DNA of 64,000 bases. Origin: Microbulbifer marinus (lineage in GTDB: Bacteria > Pseudomonadota > Gammaproteobacteria > Pseudomonadales > Cellvibrionaceae). The notes beneath the pieces are model-generated. The model did not search any database and was not told the DNA's origin. It worked only from the letters and a program-made list of their open reading frames with translations. Positions 15,962 through 23,719 of the stretch are shown one piece after another. The DNA is taken from the NCBI RefSeq assembly GCF_900107725.1, contig NZ_FNQO01000001.1, positions 674,458-738,457 on the forward strand, given 5' to 3'. Position numbers and translations under genes: made by a program. How positions within the stretch are numbered: the stretch's first letter is position 1; each line of letters opens with the position of its first letter.

Positions 15962-18397
15962 ATGCTGAGCCGAATTGGATCGACACTGCGCCGCTGGCGC
16001 CGCCGCTTCAGCCGAAGCGAATGGATGGCGCACCTGCTCGGCCTCTCCACCAGCGAGAGCACTCCCAGCGATCCGGGTCTGATCCTGATTCAGGTGGATG
16101 GCCTCGCCTACCCGGAATTCAAGCGGGCCATGGCCAAAGGGCGCCTGCCGTTCATGAAACGGCTGATGAAGAAGGAGCACTACCATCTCGAGCGTCTCTA
16201 CCCGGGAATACCCACCACCACCCCGGCGGTGCAGGCGGAACTCTTCTACGGCGAGCGCCAGATAGTGCCGGCGTTCGGCTTTATGCTGCACGAAACCGGT
16301 GAGCTGGGCCGCATGTACGACCCGGGCGTGGCGGCCCTGGTGGAAAAGCGCCTGCAGAAGAAAAACCGCAATCCGCTACTCAAGGGCGGAAGCTGCTATC
16401 TCAGCCTGTTCCGCGCCGGCACCGAACACGGCGAAGCGCACTTCTGTCCCGCCGATCAGGGCTGGGGGCCGGCACTGCGTGAAGCGAGCCCGTGGACGGT
16501 TTTCCTGCTGCTGCTGACCAACGCCTGGAGCCTGGTGCGCACCGGAGCTCTGGTGGTGGTGGAATTCGTGCTCGCACTGGTGGACTGTATTCGCGGGGTC
16601 ATTCAGGGGCAGGACCTGATGCGCGAGCTGATGTTCGTGCCGACTCGCGTCGCCGTCACTATCTTGATGCGTGAGCTCTGTACAATCGGTGTCAAGATCG
16701 ATATCGCGCGCGGGCTGCCGATCATCTACGTCAATATGCTCGGCTACGATGAACAGTCGCACCGCCGTGGGCCGCGTTCGGCGTTCGCGCACTGGGTGCT
16801 GAAGGGCATCGATGACGCCATCGGTCGCATCTGGCGCGCCGCCCACGCGTCAGACCGCCGCCACTACGACGTATGGATTTTTTCCGATCACGGCCAGGAA
16901 CAGACCATACCTTACGAGGATCACTACGGCCGCAGCCTCGGCGATGCCCTGTCCGACGCGCTGTCGGAGCTGTCGGCGACGCCGAGTGTTCACCGCCGCA
17001 AGAGCGGCCATGGCGTGCAACTGGAGCGCGCGCGCCTGTTCGGCAGTGAGTGGATCGAGAAGATGATCCCGGAAGACGAGTCAGTCACGGGAGACCGCAA
17101 CTCGCCGCTGGCACTGGCGGCCCTCGGCCCCCTGGCCATGCTCTATAACGTGGAACTGAACAGCCACAGTCGGGCAGACGTTGCGCGGCTGATCGTCGAG
17201 AAAGCCAAGGTGCCCCTGGTTCTCTACCGCGCCAATCCCGACGAGCGCGACTCTCCGGTCCACGGCTGGTGGAGACACGGCCCCGTGCGACTGCCGGAAG
17301 ACGGGCCGAAACTGCTGGGCAGTGCCCATCAGTTTCCGCAACAGTCCATCGCCGACATGATCCGGCTCTGCAGTCATCCGGACGCCGGCGATTTCATGAT
17401 GTACGGCTGGTGCGATGGCCAGGAACCGCCCCTCACCTTCGCGATGGAAAACGGCAGTCACGGCGGCGCCGGCCCCAACGAGACACAGGCGTTTGCGTTG
17501 ATGCCGGAGGATATTCCGCCTCCGGATCCGAAGCGGGGTTACTGGCGCCCGGGAGAACTGCGCCGCACGGCACGCGCCTACCTGCGCGGGGTCAAACCCA
17601 TGGCGGTCAAACAGCGCCCGCAGCGCCTCAAGACGCTGCGCGTCATGACCTACAACGTTCACAGCTGCCGCGGCCTGGACGGCAAGCTGTCGCCCCAGCG
17701 CATCGCGCGGGTCATCGCCCGCTACCAGCCGGATGTCGTCGCGCTGCAGGAACTGGACGTGATGCGCGAGCGCAGCGGAAGCCTGGATCAGGCCGAGCGC
17801 CTGGCGCGACTGCTGGCCATGGATGTCCATTTCCAGCCGGCCTTACACATGGAAGAGGAGCGCTACGGCGATGCCATCCTGACCCACCTCCCGGTGCGGC
17901 TGGTAAAAAAGGGCATCCTGCCGGGGCCGCCGCCCGGGCAGAGCACACTGTTCAATCCCGCCGCTGATGAGCCCCGCGGCGCGGTCTGGGTCGAGGTGCA
18001 ACACAACGGGCAGAAACTGCATATCTTCAACACCCACCTGGGGCTGTCCAAAGGCGAACGCCTGCGCCAGGTGGATGCCCTGCTGGGACCAGAATGGCTC
18101 GGCCACCCGAACTGCGACGGCGCCAAGATACTGCTCGGGGATTTCAATACCCTGCCCAACTCGGCCGAGTGCAGGCGACTGGCCGGACACCTCCGCGACG
18201 CCCAGGTGCAGGCGCCCAACCACAGCCCACAGGGCACCTTCTTCAGCCGCATGCCGACGTTGCGCATCGATCACGTCTACGTCAGCCCGAATATCGATGT
18301 CAAAGGGGTATTGGTCCCGCAGACGGAACTGACCCGTCAGGCCTCCGACCACCTGCCGCTGATCGTCGACATAGAGCTGCCGGGCGGCGAAAGTTGA
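15962..18397 (+). CDS. Fusion of alkaline-phosphatase-superfamily and EEP phosphodiesterase domains
   Basis: Two complete-looking hydrolase domains are joined in 811 residues. The N-terminal half is of the type I phosphodiesterase / nucleotide pyrophosphatase kind: LIQVDGLAYPEF (about 41), a TTTP nucleophile region (about 84), GYDEQSH (about 261) and SDHGQEQ (about 308) supply the metal ligands. A hydrophobic insert (about 180-215) may anchor it to the membrane. The C-terminal half (559-811) is an endonuclease/exonuclease/phosphatase domain with all the usual motifs: TYNVHS, QELD, NTHLG, GDFNT, RIDHVY and SDHLPL. That superfamily includes DNases, sphingomyelinases and phosphoinositide phosphatases. 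The gene follows the glycosyltransferase by 13 bases and closes the operon. A phospholipid or sugar-phosphate substrate is an inference from context. Confidence 0.85.
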   Translation: MLSRIGSTLRRWRRRFSRSEWMAHLLGLSTSESTPSDPGLILIQVDGLAYPEFKRAMAKGRLPFMKRLMKKEHYHLERLYPGIPTTTPAVQAELFYGERQIVPAFGFMLHETGELGRMYDPGVAALVEKRLQKKNRNPLLKGGSCYLSLFRAGTEHGEAHFCPADQGWGPALREASPWTVFLLLLTNAWSLVRTGALVVVEFVLALVDCIRGVIQGQDLMRELMFVPTRVAVTILMRELCTIGVKIDIARGLPIIYVNMLGYDEQSHRRGPRSAFAHWVLKGIDDAIGRIWRAAHASDRRHYDVWIFSDHGQEQTIPYEDHYGRSLGDALSDALSELSATPSVHRRKSGHGVQLERARLFGSEWIEKMIPEDESVTGDRNSPLALAALGPLAMLYNVELNSHSRADVARLIVEKAKVPLVLYRANPDERDSPVHGWWRHGPVRLPEDGPKLLGSAHQFPQQSIADMIRLCSHPDAGDFMMYGWCDGQEPPLTFAMENGSHGGAGPNETQAFALMPEDIPPPDPKRGYWRPGELRRTARAYLRGVKPMAVKQRPQRLKTLRVMTYNVHSCRGLDGKLSPQRIARVIARYQPDVVALQELDVMRERSGSLDQAERLARLLAMDVHFQPALHMEEERYGDAILTHLPVRLVKKGILPGPPPGQSTLFNPAADEPRGAVWVEVQHNGQKLHIFNTHLGLSKGERLRQVDALLGPEWLGHPNCDGAKILLGDFNTLPNSAECRRLAGHLRDAQVQAPNHSPQGTFFSRMPTLRIDHVYVSPNIDVKGVLVPQTELTRQASDHLPLIVDIELPGGES

Positions 18398-18534
18398 GGG
18401 GCGATGAGGTTGAATTCCGGCGCCAGTGCCCCAATCTATGGGCTTGAGTGTGCGGTACAAACCCGCATCGAAAACAGGGTTTTTACCGAATGGTGACGAA
18501 TCGGCAGCCTGACGTGGCGAACTGTCAGGTCGAC

Positions 18535-18563
18535 TTGATGGTCCAAACCACTGTCTATATGAT
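18535..18563 (+). promoter_or_regulatory. Predicted sigma-70 promoter of the BI-1 gene
   Basis: TTGATG at 18535-18540 and TATGAT at 18558-18563 are 17 bases apart, close to the consensus. This places transcription start near 18570, about 24 bases before the ATG at 18594. Confidence 0.65.
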
Positions 18564-18593
18564 TCTCGTATCTTTCAATAGCAGGAGTAGCTA

Positions 18594-19271
18594 ATGCAGC
18601 CGCAAGTCTATACCCAAACCCGCGCAGTGGATCGCTCGGAAACGGCCAAGGTACTGCGTAATACCTATGCCCTTCTGGCCATGACCGTGCTGTTCAGCGC
18701 CTTTACCGCCGGTATCGCCATGGCGGTGGGCATGAGCCGCGGCGTTGGCATCATCTGTTCCCTGGCAGCTCTGGGCCTGATCTGGTTCGTACTGCCACGC
18801 ACCGCCAACTCCGGTAAAGGTATCGGGGTTGTATTCGCGTTTACCGGCCTGCTCGGCGCATCGCTGGGCCCGATCCTGAACTACTACGTATCGGCCGGTG
18901 CCGGTCAGGTCATCACCCAGGCGCTAGGCACCACCGCGCTGATTTTCTTTGCGCTGTCCGCCTACGTGCTGACCACCCGCAAGGATTTCAGCTTCATGGG
19001 CGGTTTCCTGTTCGTCGGCCTGATCGCGGTGCTGGTCTGCGCGCTCGGCATGATGATTGCCAGCTTCTTCGGCGTGCACATGCCGCTGGCCAGCGTGGCT
19101 CTGAGTGGCGTGATCGCCCTGCTGTTCTCCGGCTTCATCCTGTATGACACAAGCCGCATCGTGAACGGTGGCGAGACCAACTACATCATGGCGACCACGT
19201 CCCTGTACATCTCGATTCTGAACCTGTTCACCAGCCTGCTGCACATCTTCGGCTTCGCATCCGACGATTAA
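18594..19271 (+). CDS. Bax inhibitor-1 / YccA-family membrane protein
   Basis: This 225-residue protein is almost entirely hydrophobic, with about seven membrane segments. It begins with a short polar N-terminus and ends FASDD, as in the bacterial BI-1 (PF01027) family. Family members are pH-sensitive calcium-leak channels or modulators of the FtsH protease. The exact role here is not determined. The SD caggag is well placed. The gene has its own likely promoter upstream and a clear terminator downstream, so it is separate from the tus genes that follow on the same strand. Confidence 0.9.
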   Translation: MQPQVYTQTRAVDRSETAKVLRNTYALLAMTVLFSAFTAGIAMAVGMSRGVGIICSLAALGLIWFVLPRTANSGKGIGVVFAFTGLLGASLGPILNYYVSAGAGQVITQALGTTALIFFALSAYVLTTRKDFSFMGGFLFVGLIAVLVCALGMMIASFFGVHMPLASVALSGVIALLFSGFILYDTSRIVNGGETNYIMATTSLYISILNLFTSLLHIFGFASDD

Positions 19272-19299
19272 GTCTCCGCAGCGATCTGTGTCAGAATCA

Positions 19300-19324
19300 A
19301 TGCCCCGCACTGCGGGGCATTTTA
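19300..19324 (+). terminator. Rho-independent terminator after the BI-1 gene
   Basis: Perfect 9-bp stem atgccccgc / gcggggcat with loop act, followed by TTT. It lies between the BI-1 stop and the tusD start, only 14 bases from the latter. Confidence 0.8.
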
Positions 19325-19338
19325 CTATTCGGCCCCGT

Positions 19339-19731
19339 ATGAAATTTTCACTCGCCGTCTACTCAGCCCCCCACTCCGCACAAGCCGCCGCCAGCGCGCT
19401 GCGCTTCGCCCGCGCGCTGCTGCACGAAGGACACGAGTTGTACCGGGTCTTTTTCTACTGCGACGGCGTGCACATCGGCAGCAGTCTCAGCACGCCGCCG
19501 CAGGATGAGTTGGATCTGCTGGCCGGCTGGCAGGCACTGCAGCAACAGCACCAGCTGGATCTCGTGGTCTGTATCGCCGCCGCCCAGCGCCGCGGCGTCC
19601 TCAGTGACAGCGAGGCAAACCGGCTGGAAAAACCCGCCGCCAACCTCGCACCGGGATTCGAGCTGGCCGGGCTCGGGCAGCTGGCCGATGCGGTGGCGCA
19701 GTCGGACCGACTGATAACTTTCGGAGGCTGA
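19339..19731 (+). CDS. tusD: Sulfur relay protein TusD
   Basis: This is a subunit of the TusBCD complex, which carries persulfide sulfur from TusA to TusE for 2-thiouridine formation at tRNA position 34. The conserved sulfur-carrying cysteine is residue 78 (in VVCIAAAQRRGV), the same position as in E. coli TusD. The length is 130 residues. The frame is open further upstream to 19288, but that part overlaps the terminator hairpin, and MKFSLAVYSAPHS at 19339 is the family-typical start. tusC starts 2 bases after the stop, forming a tusDCB-tusE operon. Confidence 0.93.
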   Translation: MKFSLAVYSAPHSAQAAASALRFARALLHEGHELYRVFFYCDGVHIGSSLSTPPQDELDLLAGWQALQQQHQLDLVVCIAAAQRRGVLSDSEANRLEKPAANLAPGFELAGLGQLADAVAQSDRLITFGG

Positions 19732-19733
19732 TT

Positions 19734-20096
19734 GTGACAAAACGCCTACTCGCCCTGTGCCGTCAGGCACCCTACGGTAACGCCTTGGCCCGCGAAGGTC
19801 TGGAAGCCATTCTGGCGGCCGCCGCCATGGAACAGGTTGCCGATATACTGTTTTGCGGCGATGGCGTCTTCCAGTTGCTGCCGGAACAGCTCCCGGCCGA
19901 CATCGAGCAGAAGAGCCTGCAGCGCAACCTGCAGGCGCTGCCCGTGTTCGGTGTCGAGCAGGCCTTCATCTGTAGCAAGAGCCTGGCGCAGCGCGGCCTC
20001 GACATCGACACGTTGGTCCAGGGCGAATTGGTACTGGTGCCCGTCGATGACAGCGCTGCGTTGATCGCCAGTTACGATTCAGTCCTGAGTTTCTGA
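19734..20096 (+). CDS. tusC: Sulfur relay protein TusC
   Basis: The second subunit of the TusBCD hexamer (DsrF-like), 120 residues. The opening LALCRQAPYGNALAREGLE and ILFCGDGVFQLL are the family's usual blocks. The start is a GTG preceded by the SD ggagg, which lies within the end of tusD. TusC has no sulfur-transfer cysteine of its own in known complexes and serves as a structural partner of TusD and TusB. tusB begins 2 bases after its stop. Confidence 0.92.
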   Translation: MTKRLLALCRQAPYGNALAREGLEAILAAAAMEQVADILFCGDGVFQLLPEQLPADIEQKSLQRNLQALPVFGVEQAFICSKSLAQRGLDIDTLVQGELVLVPVDDSAALIASYDSVLSF

Positions 20097-20098
20097 AC

Positions 20099-20380
20099 AT
20101 GACCCTGCATATTGTCAGCAAGTCCCCCTTCTCCAGCACCGCGCTCAGTGACTGCCTCGACGCCTTTGGTGACGGTGACGCACTGCTGCTGATCGAAGAC
20201 GGTGTCTACGCGCTCAGCGGGCGCATGGCCGAGCAGCCGGCTGTGAAGCCGGTATACTGTCTCGCAGCCGATGCGGCCGCCCGCGGACTGCAGATACCCG
20301 CCTCGGTAACCGCCGTCGATGACGCCGGCTGGGTGGCGCTGTGCACCGAACACAATCCTATTGTCAGCTGGTTTAAGTGA
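20099..20380 (+). CDS. tusB: Sulfur relay protein TusB
   Basis: The smallest subunit of TusBCD (DsrH-like), 93 residues. MTLHIVSKSPF and the ending PIVSWFK are typical. It is sandwiched between tusC (2 bases away) and tusE, whose ATG overlaps the TusB stop. The gene order D-C-B-E matches the order in many gammaproteobacteria and supports co-translation of the relay. Confidence 0.9.
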   Translation: MTLHIVSKSPFSSTALSDCLDAFGDGDALLLIEDGVYALSGRMAEQPAVKPVYCLAADAAARGLQIPASVTAVDDAGWVALCTEHNPIVSWFK

Positions 20381-20715
20381 TGCGAAGTATTCTGATAGAT
20401 GACCGGGAAATCCCTCTGGACAAGGAGGGATTTCTGCGCGAACTGGACGACTGGACGCCCGTCGTGGCGGAGCAGCTGGCCCGCGCCGAAGGTATCGAAC
20501 TGACTGACGCCCACTGGGAAATCATCGAGCTGTTGCAGCAGTTTTACCGCGAATTCGAGCTGTCACCGGCGATGCGCCCGCTGGTCAAATATATCGGCCA
20601 GCATCTCGGTGCTGAAAAGGGGCGCAGCATCTACCTGATGCAGCTGTTCCCGCCGAGTCCGGCGAAAATCGGCAGCAAGATTGCCGGCCTACCCAAACCG
20701 ACCAACTGCCTGTAA
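20380..20715 (+). CDS. tusE: TusE / DsrC-family sulfur carrier
   Basis: TusE takes persulfide sulfur from TusBCD and passes it to MnmA for tRNA thiolation. The protein has 111 residues and ends PKPTNCL, with the conserved penultimate cysteine (110). The second cysteine that DsrC proteins of sulfur oxidisers carry about ten residues earlier is absent. This makes it the tRNA-modification type and not a dissimilatory DsrC. The ATG at 20380 overlaps the tusB stop. A GTG one codon upstream is a possible alternative start. Confidence 0.92.
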   Translation: MRSILIDDREIPLDKEGFLRELDDWTPVVAEQLARAEGIELTDAHWEIIELLQQFYREFELSPAMRPLVKYIGQHLGAEKGRSIYLMQLFPPSPAKIGSKIAGLPKPTNCL

Positions 20716-20722
20716 CAGCCCA

Positions 20723-21127
20723 TCACACGTGCAGTATCACACGGCGCTTGCCGCGGTGATGGCGGTGTTCCCACAGGTAGATCCCCTGCCAGGTTCCCAA
20801 CATCAACCGGCCACTCTGTACCGGAATTGACAGGCTGGTGGCCGTCAACGCGGCCTTGATGTGTGCCGGCATATCGTCCGGGCCTTCCAGCGTGTGCGTA
20901 TAGAGGCTATCGTTTTCGGGTACCAGCCGGCTTAACCAGTTCTCCAGGTCTACCCGCGCGCTGGGATCGGCGTTCTCCTGGATCAGCAGGCTCGCGGAGG
21001 TGTGCTGGATAAACAGCGTGCAGAGGCCCTCATCAACGCCCTGCCCGGCCAGCCAGTCGGATACCTGCTCGGTAAACTCGTGTAGCCCCTGGCCCCGAAC
21101 TACTATTCCTATCTCACCAATTGCCAT
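20723..21127 (-). CDS. yjbQ: YjbQ / UPF0047 family protein
   Basis: A small trimeric-type protein of 134 residues with the family core LFIQHTSASLLIQENADP, HTLEGPDDMPAHIK and the C-terminal GTWQGIYLWEHR. Conserved histidines and Asp/Glu suggest a metal site. E. coli YjbQ has weak thiamine-phosphate synthase activity in suppressor tests, and its physiological role is unsettled. The gene converges on tusE with 7 bases between stops and is divergent from trmA. Confidence 0.88.
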   Translation of the reverse strand: MAIGEIGIVVRGQGLHEFTEQVSDWLAGQGVDEGLCTLFIQHTSASLLIQENADPSARVDLENWLSRLVPENDSLYTHTLEGPDDMPAHIKAALTATSLSIPVQSGRLMLGTWQGIYLWEHRHHRGKRRVILHV

Positions 21128-21191
21128 GTGGTTTCCTATACACTTTCCTTTACAATGCGCGCCCGCTCGTAGATTCAGACTGCATTCTAAT

Positions 21192-22280
21192 ATGGCGATA
21201 CACCGCGTAAATACCGACGACTACCCGGAGCAGCTTCAGCACAAAGCCACGCGCCTGCGCGAGGCCTTCAGTGCATTTACGGATCTGCAACCGGAGGTAT
21301 TCCCGTCACCGCCCGAACACTACCGGCTGCGCGCCGAGTTCAAGGTGTGGCAGGAAAAAGGCCGGGCGCATTACGCCATGTATCGCCAGGGCGAATACAA
21401 GCAGCCGTTTATCATCGACGAATTCACCGTCGGCTCCGAGCTGATGAATCGGTTGATGCCGCAAGTACTCGAAGCAGTCAACGACAGCGAAGTACTGCGC
21501 AAGCGGCTGTTCTCGGCGGAATTCCTGACCACCCTGAGCGGCGACGCGCTGATCACGCTGATCTACCACAAGCAGCTGGACGAAGAATGGGAAGCCGCGG
21601 CCCGCGCGCTGCAGCAGAAAATCGGTTATCCGATTATCGGGCGCTCGCGCAAACAGAAAGTCGTGCTGGAGCGCGACTATGTCACCGAACGGTTACAGAT
21701 TGGCGACAAAACCTATCAGTACAAGCAGGTGGAAGGGAGCTTCACTCAGCCGAATGGCGAGATCTGCCGCGCGATGATTGGCTGGGCCAAGGATGCCTGC
21801 AGGGACAGCGAGGGCGACTTGCTGGAACTCTACTGCGGCAATGGCAACTTCACTATTCCGCTGTGCGAGCACTTCGACAAGGTGCTGGCGACGGAAATCT
21901 CCAAAGTCTCGGTCAATTCTGCCCAGGAAAATATCCGTGCAAATGGCGTGACCAATCTGGACATAGTGCGGTTATCGAGTGAGGAATTCACCCAGGCGAT
22001 CGACAAGGTGCGCCCCTTCCGACGCCTGAAAGATATCGATCTGGACAGCTACGATTTCTCCACCGTACTGGTGGATCCGCCGCGCGCTGGGCTGGATAAC
22101 GACACCTGCGCGATGGTGGCCCGTTTCCCGCGTATCCTGTATATCTCCTGCAACCCGGAGACACAGCTGGAGAACCTGCGGGAACTGAGCAAGACCCACC
22201 GGGTCGAGCGCTTCGCGCTGTTCGATCAGTTTCCCTATACCGACCACACCGAGTCGGGCCTGTTGCTGGTGCGCAAATAG
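21192..22280 (+). CDS. trmA: tRNA (uracil-54-C5)-methyltransferase TrmA
   Basis: The enzyme makes 5-methyluridine (ribothymidine) at position 54 of tRNA. Its 362 residues compare with 366 in E. coli. Motifs are the SAM-binding LYCGNGNFTIPL, DPPRAGLD, the nucleophilic cysteine in ISCNPETQ, and the C-terminal DQFPYTDHTES with the catalytic base. The open frame extends back to 21000, but that part lies inside yjbQ on the other strand. The ATG at 21192 (MAIHRVNTDDYP) gives the family-typical N-terminus. Confidence 0.94.
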   Translation: MAIHRVNTDDYPEQLQHKATRLREAFSAFTDLQPEVFPSPPEHYRLRAEFKVWQEKGRAHYAMYRQGEYKQPFIIDEFTVGSELMNRLMPQVLEAVNDSEVLRKRLFSAEFLTTLSGDALITLIYHKQLDEEWEAAARALQQKIGYPIIGRSRKQKVVLERDYVTERLQIGDKTYQYKQVEGSFTQPNGEICRAMIGWAKDACRDSEGDLLELYCGNGNFTIPLCEHFDKVLATEISKVSVNSAQENIRANGVTNLDIVRLSSEEFTQAIDKVRPFRRLKDIDLDSYDFSTVLVDPPRAGLDNDTCAMVARFPRILYISCNPETQLENLRELSKTHRVERFALFDQFPYTDHTESGLLLVRK

Positions 22281-22294
22281 TGCGAACGTCGTCG

Positions 22295-22312
22295 TGCCGG
22301 CGCAGGCCGGCA
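22295..22312. terminator. Hairpin between convergent trmA and the DUF2489 gene
   Basis: Stem tgccggc / gccggca with loop gcag. It lies in the 39-base gap between two converging genes. The surrounding cgtcgtgccggcgcaggccg resembles the common 'VPAQAG-type' intergenic hairpin element. There is no T tract on either side. Confidence 0.5.
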
Positions 22313-22319
22313 TGACAAA

Positions 22320-22784
22320 TCAGAAAGACCGGCCGAGAATCCGGCGCGCCGCGTCCAGCGCAAAATCCTTGTATTCTTCCTCGATCTTTGCCATTTCCAT
22401 CTCGTACTGAAACTGCTTCTTGCGCGGCAGTTTTTTCCAGTCATTCAGAATCGGAATATGGTTGGTCTTCTCGGCAACCTGATAAAAGGCCACGAACTCG
22501 TCCCGCACGCCCTGCTCCACTTGCAGCGCGTCCAGCAGTACCCGAATACGAATCGAGGCCTCGGTCAGGCCGACGCCGTCGTCCAGCAGGGTACGGGCGA
22601 TAATCTGGATACTGTCATTCACGCGCTGGCGCTGATCGGCCGCAGCCTGTTCCAGCTCCGCCAGCTGTTGCGCCTGGGTCTTCTGCGCAACCTTCAGCCG
22701 GCGCAGGTAATGTCCTGCCACTACGGCGAGAGCGAAAATAATCAGCGCGGCCACGATCAGCAGCCAGGTCGGAAATGCACTCAT
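22320..22784 (-). CDS. DUF2489-family membrane-anchored protein
   Basis: A 154-residue protein with one N-terminal membrane helix (WLLIVAALIIFALAVVAG), then a coiled-coil-like stretch (AQQLAELEQAAADQRQRVND), and a conserved-looking soluble domain ending in NDWKKLPRKKQFQYEMEM. From memory this layout matches DUF2489 proteins of gammaproteobacteria, which have no known function. Its ATG overlaps the stop of the transporter gene upstream by 4 bases, so the two are co-transcribed. Confidence 0.72.
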   Translation of the reverse strand: MSAFPTWLLIVAALIIFALAVVAGHYLRRLKVAQKTQAQQLAELEQAAADQRQRVNDSIQIIARTLLDDGVGLTEASIRIRVLLDALQVEQGVRDEFVAFYQVAEKTNHIPILNDWKKLPRKKQFQYEMEMAKIEEEYKDFALDAARRILGRSF

Positions 22785-23713
22785 CTGTAAATTACCTCTA
22801 GCAGTGCCAGCCCCAGGCTGGCGGTGACGATGGAAAGCAGCGTGCTCAGCGCGACAATATTGGCCGCGAGCTGACTGTTGCCCCCCATTGCGCGCGCCAT
22901 GATAAACGAAACGGTGGCGCTAGGCGCGGCCGCAAGCAGCAGCAACACGCCCATGGCCTGCGGATCCAGCCGCAACAGCCAGCCAAAGGCCAGCAGCACT
23001 GCCGGTACCGCCAGCAGCTTGAACGCCACGGCCCCGAAGGCAGTCAACGAGCTGCGCCGCAGCAGGCTGAAATCCAGGCTGGCGCCGATGCACAGCAGTG
23101 CCAGCGGCAGCGTAACGGAAGCCAGGTAATTGCCGGTCTGCAGCAGGATTTCCGGAAACTGCAGGCCGAGCTGCCGACAGAACAGCGCCAGCACTATGGC
23201 AATGATCAGTGGGTTCTGGGCGATATCGCGCCCGAGCCTGCGCCAGCTGAATTTGACTTCCTGGCTGTACACCGCAAAAAGCGTGACCGCGGTCAGGTTG
23301 TACACAATCGTCACCACCGCCATCACCAGCGCCGCCTGGGCCAGACCGCTGCTGCCGTAGGCATTGGCCGCCCAGGCGAGGCCGATAATGCCCAGGTTGC
23401 CGCGGAAGGCGCCCTGAATAAAGGCGCTGCGGTCACCAATCGCCAGCGGCCGCGCCGCCAACCAGGCCAGCGGAATGGTGATCAGGGTACCAAGGAATCC
23501 CGCCGCCAACAGCGGCAACTGCTCGCCCAGCTCCGCTTCCGCGGTGAAGATCTTGATAAATAGCAGTACCGGCAGCGTGACCATAAACACCAGCCGCGAG
23601 GCGTCGTCGACAAACGCCTCGCGCAACAGGCCGATATTGGCCAGCCAGTAGCCGATCAGCAGCGTCAGGAAGATAGGCCCGGTGACCGACAGGGCGGAGG
23701 AGAGGGTCTCCAT
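22781..23713 (-). CDS. AEC-family (auxin efflux carrier-like) transporter
   Basis: This 310-residue inner-membrane protein has about ten hydrophobic segments in two halves, as in the AEC family (PF03547). The first half holds GAFRGNLGIIGLAWA, which resembles the family's conserved asparagine region. The second half includes RAMGGNSQLAANIVALSTLLS. Bacterial members move dicarboxylates or other small anions, and the substrate here cannot be told. It lies between rmuC (6 bases upstream) and the DUF2489 gene. Confidence 0.85.
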   Translation of the reverse strand: METLSSALSVTGPIFLTLLIGYWLANIGLLREAFVDDASRLVFMVTLPVLLFIKIFTAEAELGEQLPLLAAGFLGTLITIPLAWLAARPLAIGDRSAFIQGAFRGNLGIIGLAWAANAYGSSGLAQAALVMAVVTIVYNLTAVTLFAVYSQEVKFSWRRLGRDIAQNPLIIAIVLALFCRQLGLQFPEILLQTGNYLASVTLPLALLCIGASLDFSLLRRSSLTAFGAVAFKLLAVPAVLLAFGWLLRLDPQAMGVLLLLAAAPSATVSFIMARAMGGNSQLAANIVALSTLLSIVTASLGLALLEVIYR

Positions 23714-23719
23714 CGAGAG

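Noticed and set aside
20380..20715. Dissimilatory DsrC of a sulfur-oxidation cluster
   Set aside because: The second DsrC cysteine is absent and the gene follows tusDCB, so it is the tRNA-thiolation TusE type.
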